This document shows, one piece after another, positions 1 through 7,632 of a stretch of 18,248 bases of DNA. Numbering within the stretch: the first letter of the stretch is position 1; each line of letters opens with the position of its first letter. The translations under genes and the position numbers were made by a program. The stretch comes from Nitrospiraceae bacterium (GTDB lineage: Bacteria; Nitrospirota; Nitrospiria; Nitrospirales; UBA8639), in the NCBI GenBank assembly GCA_003523945.1, contig DOFS01000016.1:1-18248 (forward strand). Reading direction: 5' to 3'. A model generated the notes under the pieces. That model was not told the origin of the DNA and did not search any database. It worked only from the letters and a program-made list of their open reading frames with translations.

Positions 1-2794
1 CATACATCTGCACCCAGTCGTTGACCGACCATTGGCTATGTACCCGATGCCGGGTCTTCGGCGTCACGCAGTAGAACTGATACCCCTTCTCCCAGAGCGG
101 ATTGGCGTATCGTTTAATCTCCTGCCATGGCAACTTAATATTTCGCACCGTCTTATCGTCATGGTGCTGGGCCGTGATCGGCACCCCATAGTCATCCGGC
201 CGGATGTACGGATTGGTGGACATGATCGCATTAGGCAAGTACGGCGTCGCTTCCGTCCCTTCCCGGTGCGAGATGAAATTTTCTCCATACTCAATAGCTT
301 CCGGCTCAACCCGGTAGGTCTCCAAGCGTCCACTGCGGGTCCACATTGGCTTGGATTCGTTGGTTTCCTCCCATAAGGGGACGCGCGGATACGTCCGGCA
401 CATCACCATCCAGCCCTTTTCCGACTTCAACATGGTATCCGCCGAATATCCATAGGAGGTGCTACCGGCATCCAACAACCGCTGCACATACACATCGACC
501 CGATTGTCATAGACAAATTTAAAGTAATCGCGGAACCGGCCATCACCCGTCATTTCGGTGAGTTTGGCCGCGACCCCCGCCACCGTATCCAAATCGTTCC
601 GGGTGTCATACAACGGTCGAATGCCACCCTTCCACACTTGCATCCATGGATTCGAGACGGTGGCGGTCATTTCAGGATAGGTGAACTCCATCCATCCGTT
701 CACCGCAAACGACACATCGGCGTGATTCACATCGGAGGTCATTTCAATGTCCTGAGTCACAATGGCTTCAATATGGGGATCCACATTTTTCACCATGTCA
801 TAGTGGTGCTTTGAGTTATTGAGAATATTGACATTCGCCACCCATCGGAACTTACTCGGCGTCGGCATATGCGTCTTACCGGTAAACACCCGTCGGCCAT
901 ACTTCGGCGTATTCACGATCAAGGCCGTATCGCCGTGATTCCAATAGGTGGTTTCCTCGCCGTAATAATATGGACGATAATTCACCTCTTTCCCATGGGC
1001 ATTGGGATCCGTCGTGATCTTGAACGGGTTTTCACCGGTGTGAATACCAATGCCCTCACCTGACCATGGCGTGGCAGCCCAGACTCCAACCTTATAATTT
1101 CCTGACCATGTATGGCATCCACTACCAAACTTCCCCATGTTTCCAGTGAGTATCATGACCATAGCGGCCGCTCGCCCCATCGAGGTCATATGAAAATAAT
1201 GGCAGACCCCTTCACCATTATGGATCGCAGCCGGTTTGATGGTCCCATTATCTCTTGCCCACCGCACGATGAGGTCTTTTGGGCAGCGATTAATCTGATG
1301 GACGGTATCCAAATCGTAATCCTGAAGATGAACCTGGTACATCTGGAAAAGGGGCATGACATCCGCCTCTCTCCCATTAAGCAATTTCACTCTGAATGTT
1401 CCCGTCAGGGCCGGATCCAGCCCGCTGTTCTTAAAATGCCAACCTACCAGTTCCCGATGAAGCGGAACCGCCTTTTCCTGGTTGAGATCCCATATCATAG
1501 CCCCTCCAAGTCTGGCGATCTGAGAAGGCGAAAGCCCTTGTACTTTGCCAGAATAAGCCTTGGAGAAATCCGGAAAAGCATAATCCTTAATAACATCCCG
1601 CGGATCCAAGTACTGCAAGGTATCTGTACGAATCAATAACGGGAGATCTGTACTGGATCGAACAAAATCGTTGTCCTGAAGATTTTCGTCTAAAATAATT
1701 TTACATGCCCCAAGAAAGAGGGCCCCATCGGTCTCGGGTCGAACCGGCATCCAATAATCCGCTCGCTGCGCAGTCGGGTTATATTCCGGTGTGATGACCA
1801 CCACTCGACCACCCCGTTCAATGGATTCCAGTTTCCAATGCGCTTCCGGCATTTTATTTTCGACAAAGTTTTTCCCCCAGCTTGTATTCATCTTGGAAAA
1901 CCGCATGTCCGAAAGATCGCAATCGATCGCTTGCGCTCCTGACCAGAAGGGCTGAGAAGGATCCTGGTCCCCGTGCCAGGTTAGATTATTAAAATACCGT
2001 CCCCCCTGAGCACTGTCCGGTCCGACTTTTCTCACCCAACTATCCAACAGGGCTCCACATCCCCCGTTCATTCTGGTGATCCCCATTTTGCCGATGACAC
2101 CTAACACGGGCATGCCGGCGCGGAATTTCATACTCCGGACCCCTGATCCCTTCATCATCTCGATCATTTCCGGAGGATACCCTTGCTCTCGCAATCGCCT
2201 GGCACCGGCCTCTCCGCTATACCGGTTGGCGATCACGATCATGGCCTTGGCCAAATAGGTAAACGCGGTATCCCAGGAGACCCGCAACATATCATCCAAA
2301 TAGCGGGCATTAAATTTATATTTTGTCATGACCGTCGGCGTTAACTCCGGACTCCCGTCATCCATCCATTCTTTCCAGCCTCGCCGCATCAAGGGTCCCT
2401 TGAGCCGGTACGGGCCATACACCCGGCGATGGTAGGTATACCCCTTCAAGCACATCCGCGGATTATGAGCAAAGGTCCCACGATTGCCGTACAGGTCTTC
2501 ATAGGTCTGGTGATCGTAGTTTTGCTCCACGCGCATCACCACCCCGTTCCGGACAAACGCCCGGATGCGGCAGGCATGAGTATCATTCGGAGAACAACAC
2601 CAGGTAAACGAACTGTCATACCGGTATTGGTCGTGATAGACCCGCTCCCAGGAGCGATCCGGGTATTCACCCAGGGGATTACCCACTTCCACAACCGGTT
2701 GTAATGCTGTTAACGCCAACGCCTGATCCGCTAACGCCACGGCAGCCACCGTTCCAGCTGTAATTTTTAAGAATTGCCTTTTAGTAACCAACAT
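1..2794 (-). CDS. nxrA: Nitrite oxidoreductase alpha (catalytic) subunit NxrA, partial
   Basis: This is the molybdopterin subunit that oxidises nitrite to nitrate in Nitrospira, a type II DMSO-reductase-family enzyme thought to act on the periplasmic side of the membrane. I read 931 codons without stop or frameshift. The ATG at 2794 has GGAGGA seven bases upstream. The C-terminus, probably about 200 residues, lies beyond position 1. An N-terminal Tat-like signal (TKRQFLKITAG, then a hydrophobic stretch) has Lys-Arg where twin Arg is usual. The [4Fe-4S] ligands follow the family spacing with Asp in the second position: C67-x3-D71-x3-C75-x39-C115. D296 in CDLSDMRFSKMNTSWGKN is the probable Mo ligand region. 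The gene lies 52 nt after the small membrane ORF and reads in the same direction as the bd-like oxidase; nxrB is expected downstream. Identification is by whole-length recognition and is very secure. Confidence 0.96.
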   Translation of the reverse strand, partial: MLVTKRQFLKITAGTVAAVALADQALALTALQPVVEVGNPLGEYPDRSWERVYHDQYRYDSSFTWCCSPNDTHACRIRAFVRNGVVMRVEQNYDHQTYEDLYGNRGTFAHNPRMCLKGYTYHRRVYGPYRLKGPLMRRGWKEWMDDGSPELTPTVMTKYKFNARYLDDMLRVSWDTAFTYLAKAMIVIANRYSGEAGARRLREQGYPPEMIEMMKGSGVRSMKFRAGMPVLGVIGKMGITRMNGGCGALLDSWVRKVGPDSAQGGRYFNNLTWHGDQDPSQPFWSGAQAIDCDLSDMRFSKMNTSWGKNFVENKMPEAHWKLESIERGGRVVVITPEYNPTAQRADYWMPVRPETDGALFLGACKIILDENLQDNDFVRSSTDLPLLIRTDTLQYLDPRDVIKDYAFPDFSKAYSGKVQGLSPSQIARLGGAMIWDLNQEKAVPLHRELVGWHFKNSGLDPALTGTFRVKLLNGREADVMPLFQMYQVHLQDYDLDTVHQINRCPKDLIVRWARDNGTIKPAAIHNGEGVCHYFHMTSMGRAAAMVMILTGNMGKFGSGCHTWSGNYKVGVWAATPWSGEGIGIHTGENPFKITTDPNAHGKEVNYRPYYYGEETTYWNHGDTALIVNTPKYGRRVFTGKTHMPTPSKFRWVANVNILNNSKHHYDMVKNVDPHIEAIVTQDIEMTSDVNHADVSFAVNGWMEFTYPEMTATVSNPWMQVWKGGIRPLYDTRNDLDTVAGVAAKLTEMTGDGRFRDYFKFVYDNRVDVYVQRLLDAGSTSYGYSADTMLKSEKGWMVMCRTYPRVPLWEETNESKPMWTRSGRLETYRVEPEAIEYGENFISHREGTEATPYLPNAIMSTNPYIRPDDYGVPITAQHHDDKTVRNIKLPWQEIKRYANPLWEKGYQFYCVTPKTRHRVHSQWSVNDWVQMY

Positions 2795-2846
2795 CAAACG
2801 TTCCTCCATACAAAGGTTGAAAGTTCCGGCTAACTAAACAAATCCT

Positions 2847-3035
2847 TTATCCCTCCTTTTTTTGAGACTGCCTCAACCGATGTCTTTCCCAGACATTCAA
2901 TTCGGCAGGTATGGCCACCGCGGTCTTGGGTGGCTCGACCATGAGATTTGCCCATCCCAACACTAAAACTCCCACGAAACTGACTATTCCGAAGATCATT
3001 TCAATCAGAGGATTTGCAACCCAAAATTCCATCAT
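2847..3035 (-). CDS. Small single-helix membrane protein between bd-like oxidase and nxrA
   Basis: I do not recognise a named family. The 62-residue product starts MMEFWVANPLIEMIFG, has one clear hydrophobic helix (about residues 9-32) and ends in a charged tail (ERHRLRQSQKKEG). The start is chosen at 3035 because AAGGAG sits six bases upstream; an in-frame ATG at 3053 would place that RBS inside the gene. It lies between the bd-like oxidase and nxrA on the same strand, 52 nt before nxrA, so co-expression with both is likely. By position it could be a small accessory subunit, comparable in size and topology to CydX-type oxidase peptides, or a membrane partner for Nxr. Both ideas are inference. 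Codon quality and RBS make a real gene likely. Confidence 0.75.
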   Translation of the reverse strand: MMEFWVANPLIEMIFGIVSFVGVLVLGWANLMVEPPKTAVAIPAELNVWERHRLRQSQKKEG

Positions 3036-3070
3036 CTCGCTCTCCTTCACCATCCAATCACTCCATTTAT

Positions 3071-3098
3071 GCGCTTCACCTTGGATAGGTGAAGGCGC
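3071..3098 (-). other. Hairpin in the bd-like oxidase/small membrane protein gap
   Basis: Arms GCGCTTCACC (3071-3080) and GGTGAAGGCGC (3088-3098) pair with one bulged base around a 7-nt loop. No T-run follows on the minus strand, so this is not a classical terminator. An mRNA-processing or stability hairpin between two co-transcribed genes is a reasonable inference. Confidence 0.4.
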
Positions 3099-3174
3099 CT
3101 TTCAACCCTGACCTGGCACTGGACTTATGAATCCATGATTCATCCATCCCTCCATGGCTTCACCATGAAACCCA

Positions 3175-5163
3175 TCAGGAACGACTGGCCGTTTGTGGTG
3201 TGAACTGCGGCACAGCCGGTGATTCTGACACCTTTGGCGTCTCCGGCACTGGCGATTTCTTGCCGGCAAAAGCCGCAAGCCAGAACACGAAGAGAATGGT
3301 TGACCAGAACAAAAGAACATTGAAGGAAATCATATTGGCCGCAAACCCGATGGTATGGGTATAGGCCCAGGGCGAGTTATCCCGCATCACCTCGTTGACA
3401 TGCCAGAAGAGACGGACTGATGAACGGATGTATCCCATCAAGGCCATCATCCAGGTAAACTCCGTTGCCAGGGCGATCAGAGCATATTGCGATCGCGCCG
3501 GCATTTTCCCCCATTGAATGGGCCCAGCCACTTTGGCCCCCTTGAGCATGGCCAGGTTCAACGGCATCATCAATAGAAGACACGACATGGTGGTGGCCAC
3601 CTGGGGAACAGATAGACCAATCCGAACGTTCGCGGGTATGAAATACCCATAGATCGCCAACCAAATAATATTGAGACTTCCGACCACGAAAAAACAGGTC
3701 ATAAAGATATTGCCGAACAATTTCCATTTCACAGCTGGAATCAAATTGCCGCGCTGATACCAGATGAAACTCACAATCGTCACAATGATGAGCATATTGA
3801 TCCCGCCATTTTTGGCAGACATCACCCCATAGTTTCCTAAGACGGGATGCTGTTGGCCTCCCATGGCTTTCAGCTCCGCCGGTGTCATGACGATGGTATG
3901 GGGCGTGATAAAGACCAGGAGCCCTACGACCGCGATAAACACCAGATATTTAATATATCGTTGAAACCGTTCAGCACCGGGCATCCGGCCAAAGCATTGC
4001 CACAAGTAATAACTGGTACTCAAAAAGAGTGCGCCGATCATAGTGGCCTGAATGATAAACAACCACGCGAGAAGTCCCCCCATCAGGGTTATTCCCATTT
4101 GTTGGCGATAGGCATAGACCTCCCGCATGAGCCAATAGCCGGCAAACGGCAGGGGAATGAGAAAAATGACCGCGATAAACATGGCCACATATCCCATCCA
4201 GTCGTAATGGGCTCGCTCTTCATCGGTTTTTGCCGATAAAAACCGATAGGCGGCATACGCCGCCACGACGCTACCCCCGAATGCCATATTTCCTAAAATC
4301 CGATGAACATTCAGAGGATTCCATAAGGCGCTATGAATCGCATGCCAGATATTTCCGAGGTACCGTCCTTGTTCATCCACCCCTGCCGGCGACATCATGA
4401 ACGCGATCCACGAGTTCGCCAAAAACATCAGCACGGTTCCAATGACATTCAAGACCACGGCGATACTGAGATGCACCCACTTCAGGACGCCTTCCCTCAT
4501 CCTGTCCCATCCGTAGTAATAGATATACAAAGTCCCGCTTTCCGCCACGAAGAGCAGAGCATAGATGTGCATGACAGGACGGAAGATTCCTGAAAGATAG
4601 CTGAAAAATGTGGGATAGAGCGTGAGAAAGGTAAAGAGTAGAATGCCTCCGAGAATCGCGGTTAACGAATACGCCGTCAAACTGATTCGTATAAAATCAT
4701 AAGCCAGTTGATCATATTTCTTCGCCATGGCCTTGTCCTTGGTCACCATGCCGATAAACTCGATCACCATGCAGAAGATGGGAACAGCCAGGACAAAACT
4801 GCCGTAATACAAATGCTGCTGATTCGCAACCCAAATCAGCACTCGACTTTCAAAATTGCCATAGCGGGGATAATCATGCGTATTGTCCGCGGTGAGTGGA
4901 GCGGTTTCGCTCGACACCACACCTTCTGTTTTGTAATAAATATCTCGCCCCATTTCGACAGGAGCTTCGGCTTCTTCTCCCTCAACAACCTCCTGGGCGG
5001 GCTGTGGACTTTGCCCTCCCCCTCCCGATGCGATGGCCTCACTGTCTCCAAACAGGATCGGCATAGCGATTCCGATGGGAAGCAACAACATTACCGCAAA
5101 CATGCCGATCAGCATGATTACGGCATTTTTTTTCAGTTTCCCTCCACTCATTCCTCTACGCAT
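3175..5163 (-). CDS. Cytochrome bd-like oxidase subunit I (Nitrospira type)
   Basis: A polytopic membrane protein (662 residues, a dozen or more hydrophobic segments) with the CydA landmarks in order. NQQHLYYGSF has the His (H117) matching the b595 ligand of canonical CydA. FVAESGTLYIYYYGWDRM contains the conserved Glu (E208) and the GWDR turn. LANSWIAFMMSPAG resembles the CydA ANGWMQNPVG box, and WNPLNVHRILGNMAFGG carries another His (H287). It is longer than CydA, with an N-terminal helix, an acidic/Gly-rich loop (about residues 40-75) and a Pro-rich tail. Nitrospira is known to encode such deep-branching bd-like oxidases, proposed as terminal oxidases; no CydB lies beside it here. Start: ATG 5163 has GAGGAG eight bases upstream; a GTG at 5172 is the alternative. 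It is the first gene of the probable nxrA operon. Confidence 0.85.
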   Translation of the reverse strand: MRRGMSGGKLKKNAVIMLIGMFAVMLLLPIGIAMPILFGDSEAIASGGGGQSPQPAQEVVEGEEAEAPVEMGRDIYYKTEGVVSSETAPLTADNTHDYPRYGNFESRVLIWVANQQHLYYGSFVLAVPIFCMVIEFIGMVTKDKAMAKKYDQLAYDFIRISLTAYSLTAILGGILLFTFLTLYPTFFSYLSGIFRPVMHIYALLFVAESGTLYIYYYGWDRMREGVLKWVHLSIAVVLNVIGTVLMFLANSWIAFMMSPAGVDEQGRYLGNIWHAIHSALWNPLNVHRILGNMAFGGSVVAAYAAYRFLSAKTDEERAHYDWMGYVAMFIAVIFLIPLPFAGYWLMREVYAYRQQMGITLMGGLLAWLFIIQATMIGALFLSTSYYLWQCFGRMPGAERFQRYIKYLVFIAVVGLLVFITPHTIVMTPAELKAMGGQQHPVLGNYGVMSAKNGGINMLIIVTIVSFIWYQRGNLIPAVKWKLFGNIFMTCFFVVGSLNIIWLAIYGYFIPANVRIGLSVPQVATTMSCLLLMMPLNLAMLKGAKVAGPIQWGKMPARSQYALIALATEFTWMMALMGYIRSSVRLFWHVNEVMRDNSPWAYTHTIGFAANMISFNVLLFWSTILFVFWLAAFAGKKSPVPETPKVSESPAVPQFTPQTASRS

Positions 5164-5177
5164 TCCTTTCACTCCTC

Positions 5178-5638
5178 TCCCCCAAGGTCATTGAGCTCAT
5201 CGGGTAGGCAAGCCAAAATTTACCCGTTGAGAAATTTATTTATGAAACTTTTCTGAGGTTGCCGTATTTTCATCTCCACCAACTTGGATTCCCGTCCTTT
5301 TTTCTATTGTTGTTGAACGCTTTGCATGGGCCATGCCCAAAAAAGGAAAATTCAATGGTCCCAGCGAATCCTTTGTAAACCATAGCGTGGCTTGTCTTTA
5401 TCCGTGTGTTCCATTAATAGGCCTATCATTTGCCCACGAAAAGACGTGGTGGGTAATGGTGGCTACCCACCGCTCCACGTGGCCGGAGGCAGAGAAATAC
5501 TTGGAGGACAAAGAAGCGAACCTTCAGGAGCACAACCAAAAAGGATCAGAGTCCCGCACACCAGATCACTCTCCAGAGGGTGTGAGAGTTCTGAAGAATG
5601 TGAATCGGTCTTGAGTGTGTGGTGGGGGAAAAAAACGA
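5178..5638. other. Intergenic region upstream of the bd-like oxidase, rich in inverted repeats
   Basis: No convincing gene is seen; the open frames here have poor coding character and no RBS. It should contain the promoter and leader of the bd-like oxidase/nxrA transcript (minus strand). It holds a foldable element at 5433-5480 (listed separately) and an inverted repeat GCATGG-G-CCATGC at 5324-5336. I could not assign a -35/-10 pair with confidence, and no clear terminator follows the transaldolase-like gene. Confidence 0.5.
5433..5480 (-). promoter_or_regulatory. Foldable leader element, copy A, with mutually exclusive hairpins
   Basis: On the minus strand ACGTGG (5480-5475) can pair with CCACGT (5449-5444), enclosing a second 6-bp helix TGGGTA/TACCCA (5469-5464 with 5455-5450) and a 5-nt bulge. 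The same CCACG can instead pair with the following CGTGG (5438-5434) around the loop TCTTTT. The two folds compete, as in attenuators or riboswitches. The element lies 271 nt upstream of the bd-like oxidase start. A related hairpin lies at 6499-6516. Pairing is read directly; function is inferred. Confidence 0.4.
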
Positions 5639-6232
5639 TTAGACAGCAGGATCAAAAAGTTGCCGAAACATGGCAAATTGCATCGTGCAGATATGCCCTC
5701 CCGCCAACGCCGCCTCAAGCACCTCATGAGGAGAACGGATACCGGCGAGAAGCACCTGAGTGGAGAGCCCATAATTTCGAAAAACTGTGACAATTTTGCG
5801 GGTGATATCGCTTCCCTTGGATTGATTGTCGCCGATGTGATCGGGGCAAATTGAAACACACCATGCACCGGCTTTGGCGGCAATCAACGCTTGCGTCAGG
5901 GAAAAACATAGAGACACATTTACCCGGATGCCTTCGGCCGTCAACCGCTTAGTCGCTTTGAGTCCTGCAGGCGTCAAAGGACATTTCACCAAGACATTTC
6001 TATGGATTTTCGCTAATTCTTTCCCTTCCTTGACGATGGCTTCTTCTTCAATACTCAACACGCCCACGCTAATCGGACTATCCACATACCGACAGATTTC
6101 CCGAATTCCTTGATAAAAATTCAGACCCTGCTCCGTAACCAAACTGGCGTTCATGGCTATCCCATCCAGAATTCCCAACCTGCCAATTTCCTGAATTTCT
6201 GTGAGACTCACCGTATCTAGATAGAATTTCAT
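5639..6232 (-). CDS. Divergent transaldolase / fructose-6-phosphate aldolase-like protein, short C-terminus
   Basis: A 197-residue class I aldolase-fold protein of the TalC/FSA (MipB) group, which forms a Schiff base with sugar phosphates. D6 (FYLDT), N28 (MNASL) and the Schiff-base lysine K83 (VLVKCPLT) are kept. Other active-site positions differ from the family: TTNPS reads AMNAS, NVTL reads NVSL, the VGR(I/L)DD segment with its phosphate-binding Arg reads CPDHIGDN, and VPF reads MQF. The protein ends at QLFDPAV, about 15-20 residues before the usual HPLTD...W tail. It may be a transaldolase with altered substrate, or a non-catalytic relative. The ATG at 6232 overlaps the TGA of a six-codon leader ORF; GGAGGA lies upstream of that leader rather than directly before this start. 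It stands alone between two larger intergenic regions. Confidence 0.75.
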   Translation of the reverse strand: MKFYLDTVSLTEIQEIGRLGILDGIAMNASLVTEQGLNFYQGIREICRYVDSPISVGVLSIEEEAIVKEGKELAKIHRNVLVKCPLTPAGLKATKRLTAEGIRVNVSLCFSLTQALIAAKAGAWCVSICPDHIGDNQSKGSDITRKIVTVFRNYGLSTQVLLAGIRSPHEVLEAALAGGHICTMQFAMFRQLFDPAV

Positions 6233-6249
6233 GAACGTTCATTACTCAT
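6229..6249 (-). other. Six-codon leader ORF overlapping the transaldolase-like start
   Basis: ATG AGT AAT GAA CGT TCA TGA encodes MSNERS. Its stop overlaps the following start as ATGA. The only good Shine-Dalgarno (GGAGGA at 6267-6262) precedes this mini-ORF, 12 nt upstream. This suggests translational coupling, or simply a long-spaced RBS for the main gene. Confidence 0.35.
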
Positions 6250-6498
6250 GAACAGGAATAATCCTCCTCGCAATTTAGGCCCTTGCCGCAAGCCTGGCGT
6301 ACCGCTCTCACCCCATGACCTAAAAATAAAATCAGCCTCATCACTACCACTCTCTTCATTTGATCTCAATTAGCTGGCTTATCGGTGCCTTGCATACACT
6401 AAGCCATTGTGCAGTTAAGAACCCATATCGCTAAATTTCTTAAAATTTGTGTTGATTCACCTAAAAAGTCCATGAGTTCAGGAAGATGGACTTGCATA

Positions 6499-6516
6499 GC
6501 CACGAAAGACCGTGGT
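6499..6516 (-). promoter_or_regulatory. Hairpin element, copy B, upstream of the transaldolase-like gene
   Basis: On the minus strand CCACG-GTCTTT-CGTGG forms a five-bp stem with a six-nt loop. It matches copy A (CCACG-TCTTTT-CGTGG) in stem sequence and nearly in loop, including an ACC just upstream. Its distance to the start at 6232 is about 268 nt, almost the same as that of copy A to its own gene. Confidence 0.35.
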
Positions 6517-6639
6517 GGTCACATGACTCAAACCTTTGTATTCCGTGACTGTTCCTCAGCTGAGAGGTTGGGAAAAATGGAAAAATAGAGGAGGAAGAGG
6601 AGGAGATTAAAATGCGTGGGGGGAATGGCTAGGTTCGCG

Positions 6640-6696
6640 TTGGACCCCAAAGACCTGCTTTTCTAATCCGGTTCCGGAACGGGTTGGGGGGTCCAA
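6640..6696. repeat. Nested inverted repeat
   Basis: Perfect 9-bp arms TTGGACCCC (6640-6648) and GGGGTCCAA (6688-6696) enclose 39 nt. That interior contains a perfect 10-bp palindrome, GTTCCGGAAC (6671-6680), whose flanks also pair in part. It does not fold as a tRNA. It may be a small structured RNA, a miniature repeat or a protein-binding site. Confidence 0.45.
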
Positions 6697-7107
6697 TCTG
6701 AGTTATTCTGCTGCTCCCCTCACAACTCCATCTGCCAGCTACTGGCGGCCAATGACAGGAGAATACATTGCCGCGTGAATAATCGACTAACCCAGCCGGG
6801 GCCTTGGATGGGTGTGTCACGTAAAAAACAAGAGCCCTTCGGACCAGGAAAGAAAACCACTGCGCTGTCACCTGAGATACTCATGACATCCATCCGGAAC
6901 GATCATTCACATCTGATTGGCTCATCAATATAAACACTCCCGCATGTCCCTGATCCCATAAACGATAGATTAAGGTTGAAGCTGTTGGGTAGATATTTGA
7001 TAGTATTACAGCGATCCGCGCTTGCATTAAATGGCCATGCGACCGCAACCAAGGAATAAGCGTCAGAAATCGATGGCTCCGAACAATCATCACGATGGTT
7101 GTTCCAT

Positions 7108-7620
7108 TTAAGGAGGTCCCATAGACTTTGGAGGATAACCGGCTCTCATTAAAACTCGGCGTATAGTCCCAAACACTGTCGGGGTATCGGAATAATCAGC
7201 TACTGATACTGGCGAAACAGCCTGCAAACGCCGTAGAAGATCCTCGATCTCAACACCGGCAATCTGTTCGCATTGCACATACACCCCTTCTGAGCCTTCC
7301 TCCAGTCCATTGTGAGAATCAAGAATCATTCGGATTGACTCAATGATGGCTCGCGTGGGTGTCGGCATAATCAACGTACCAAGGGCGCCATGATCAAGCC
7401 GTAGCTTATCGGTCAAGGGAAGTGGGCTGCCGCTTCTCAATCGTTGAATGGTTGGAAACAGCACCTTTTCCTCCATCGCGATGTGCCGGAGAAGACCCAT
7501 GCGGAATTCTCTATAGGCCTGGTGATCAATTTTCTCCTGTTGGTCAATGGCCCGGTGCAAGAGATTATCTAACCGTGCATGGTCCTCCGCCAGGTAATGT
7601 TGCACAATTCCCAATCTCAC
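7108..7620 (-). CDS. Hemerythrin HHE-domain protein
   Basis: A 170-residue four-helix-bundle protein with the non-haem di-iron hemerythrin pattern: H14 (EDHARLD), H46-x3-E50 (RHIAMEEKVLFP), H77 (LRLDHGAL) and H103-x3-E107 (SHNGLEE). Such proteins bind O2, NO or act in iron or redox stress. The HHE domain fills residues 5-120; the rest is a tail without recognised domain. The start is GTG at 7620 with GAGGAG six bases upstream. Only 12 nt separate it from the superoxide dismutase gene, so the two are almost surely co-transcribed and the context points to oxidative or nitrosative stress. The exact ligand is not decidable from sequence. Confidence 0.88.
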   Translation of the reverse strand: MRLGIVQHYLAEDHARLDNLLHRAIDQQEKIDHQAYREFRMGLLRHIAMEEKVLFPTIQRLRSGSPLPLTDKLRLDHGALGTLIMPTPTRAIIESIRMILDSHNGLEEGSEGVYVQCEQIAGVEIEDLLRRLQAVSPVSVADYSDTPTVFGTIRRVLMRAGYPPKSMGPP

Positions 7621-7632
7621 ATGTTTCTCCTC

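Larger units (their letters stand above)
6250..7107. other. Gene-poor intergenic region (about 860 bp)
   Basis: The open frames at 6629-6871 and 6881-7093 (minus) lack an RBS and recognisable sequence, so I see no supported gene. The region holds hairpin copy B (6499-6516), a nested inverted repeat (6640-6696) and a purine-rich tract (about 6570-6610). The leader and promoter of the transaldolase-like gene and the 3' end of the sod-hemerythrin transcript should both lie here. No intrinsic terminator with a T-run is visible. Confidence 0.5.

Noticed and set aside
6629..6700. tRNA-like look (GGTTCGCG near 6632 and self-complementary arms)
   Set aside because: No acceptor, D-arm, anticodon arm or seven-base T-loop with a 5-bp stem can be laid out on either strand.
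6881..7093. 70-codon minus-strand open frame after the hemerythrin gene
   Set aside because: It starts with GTG, has no RBS, and its translation shows no recognisable domain or convincing coding character.
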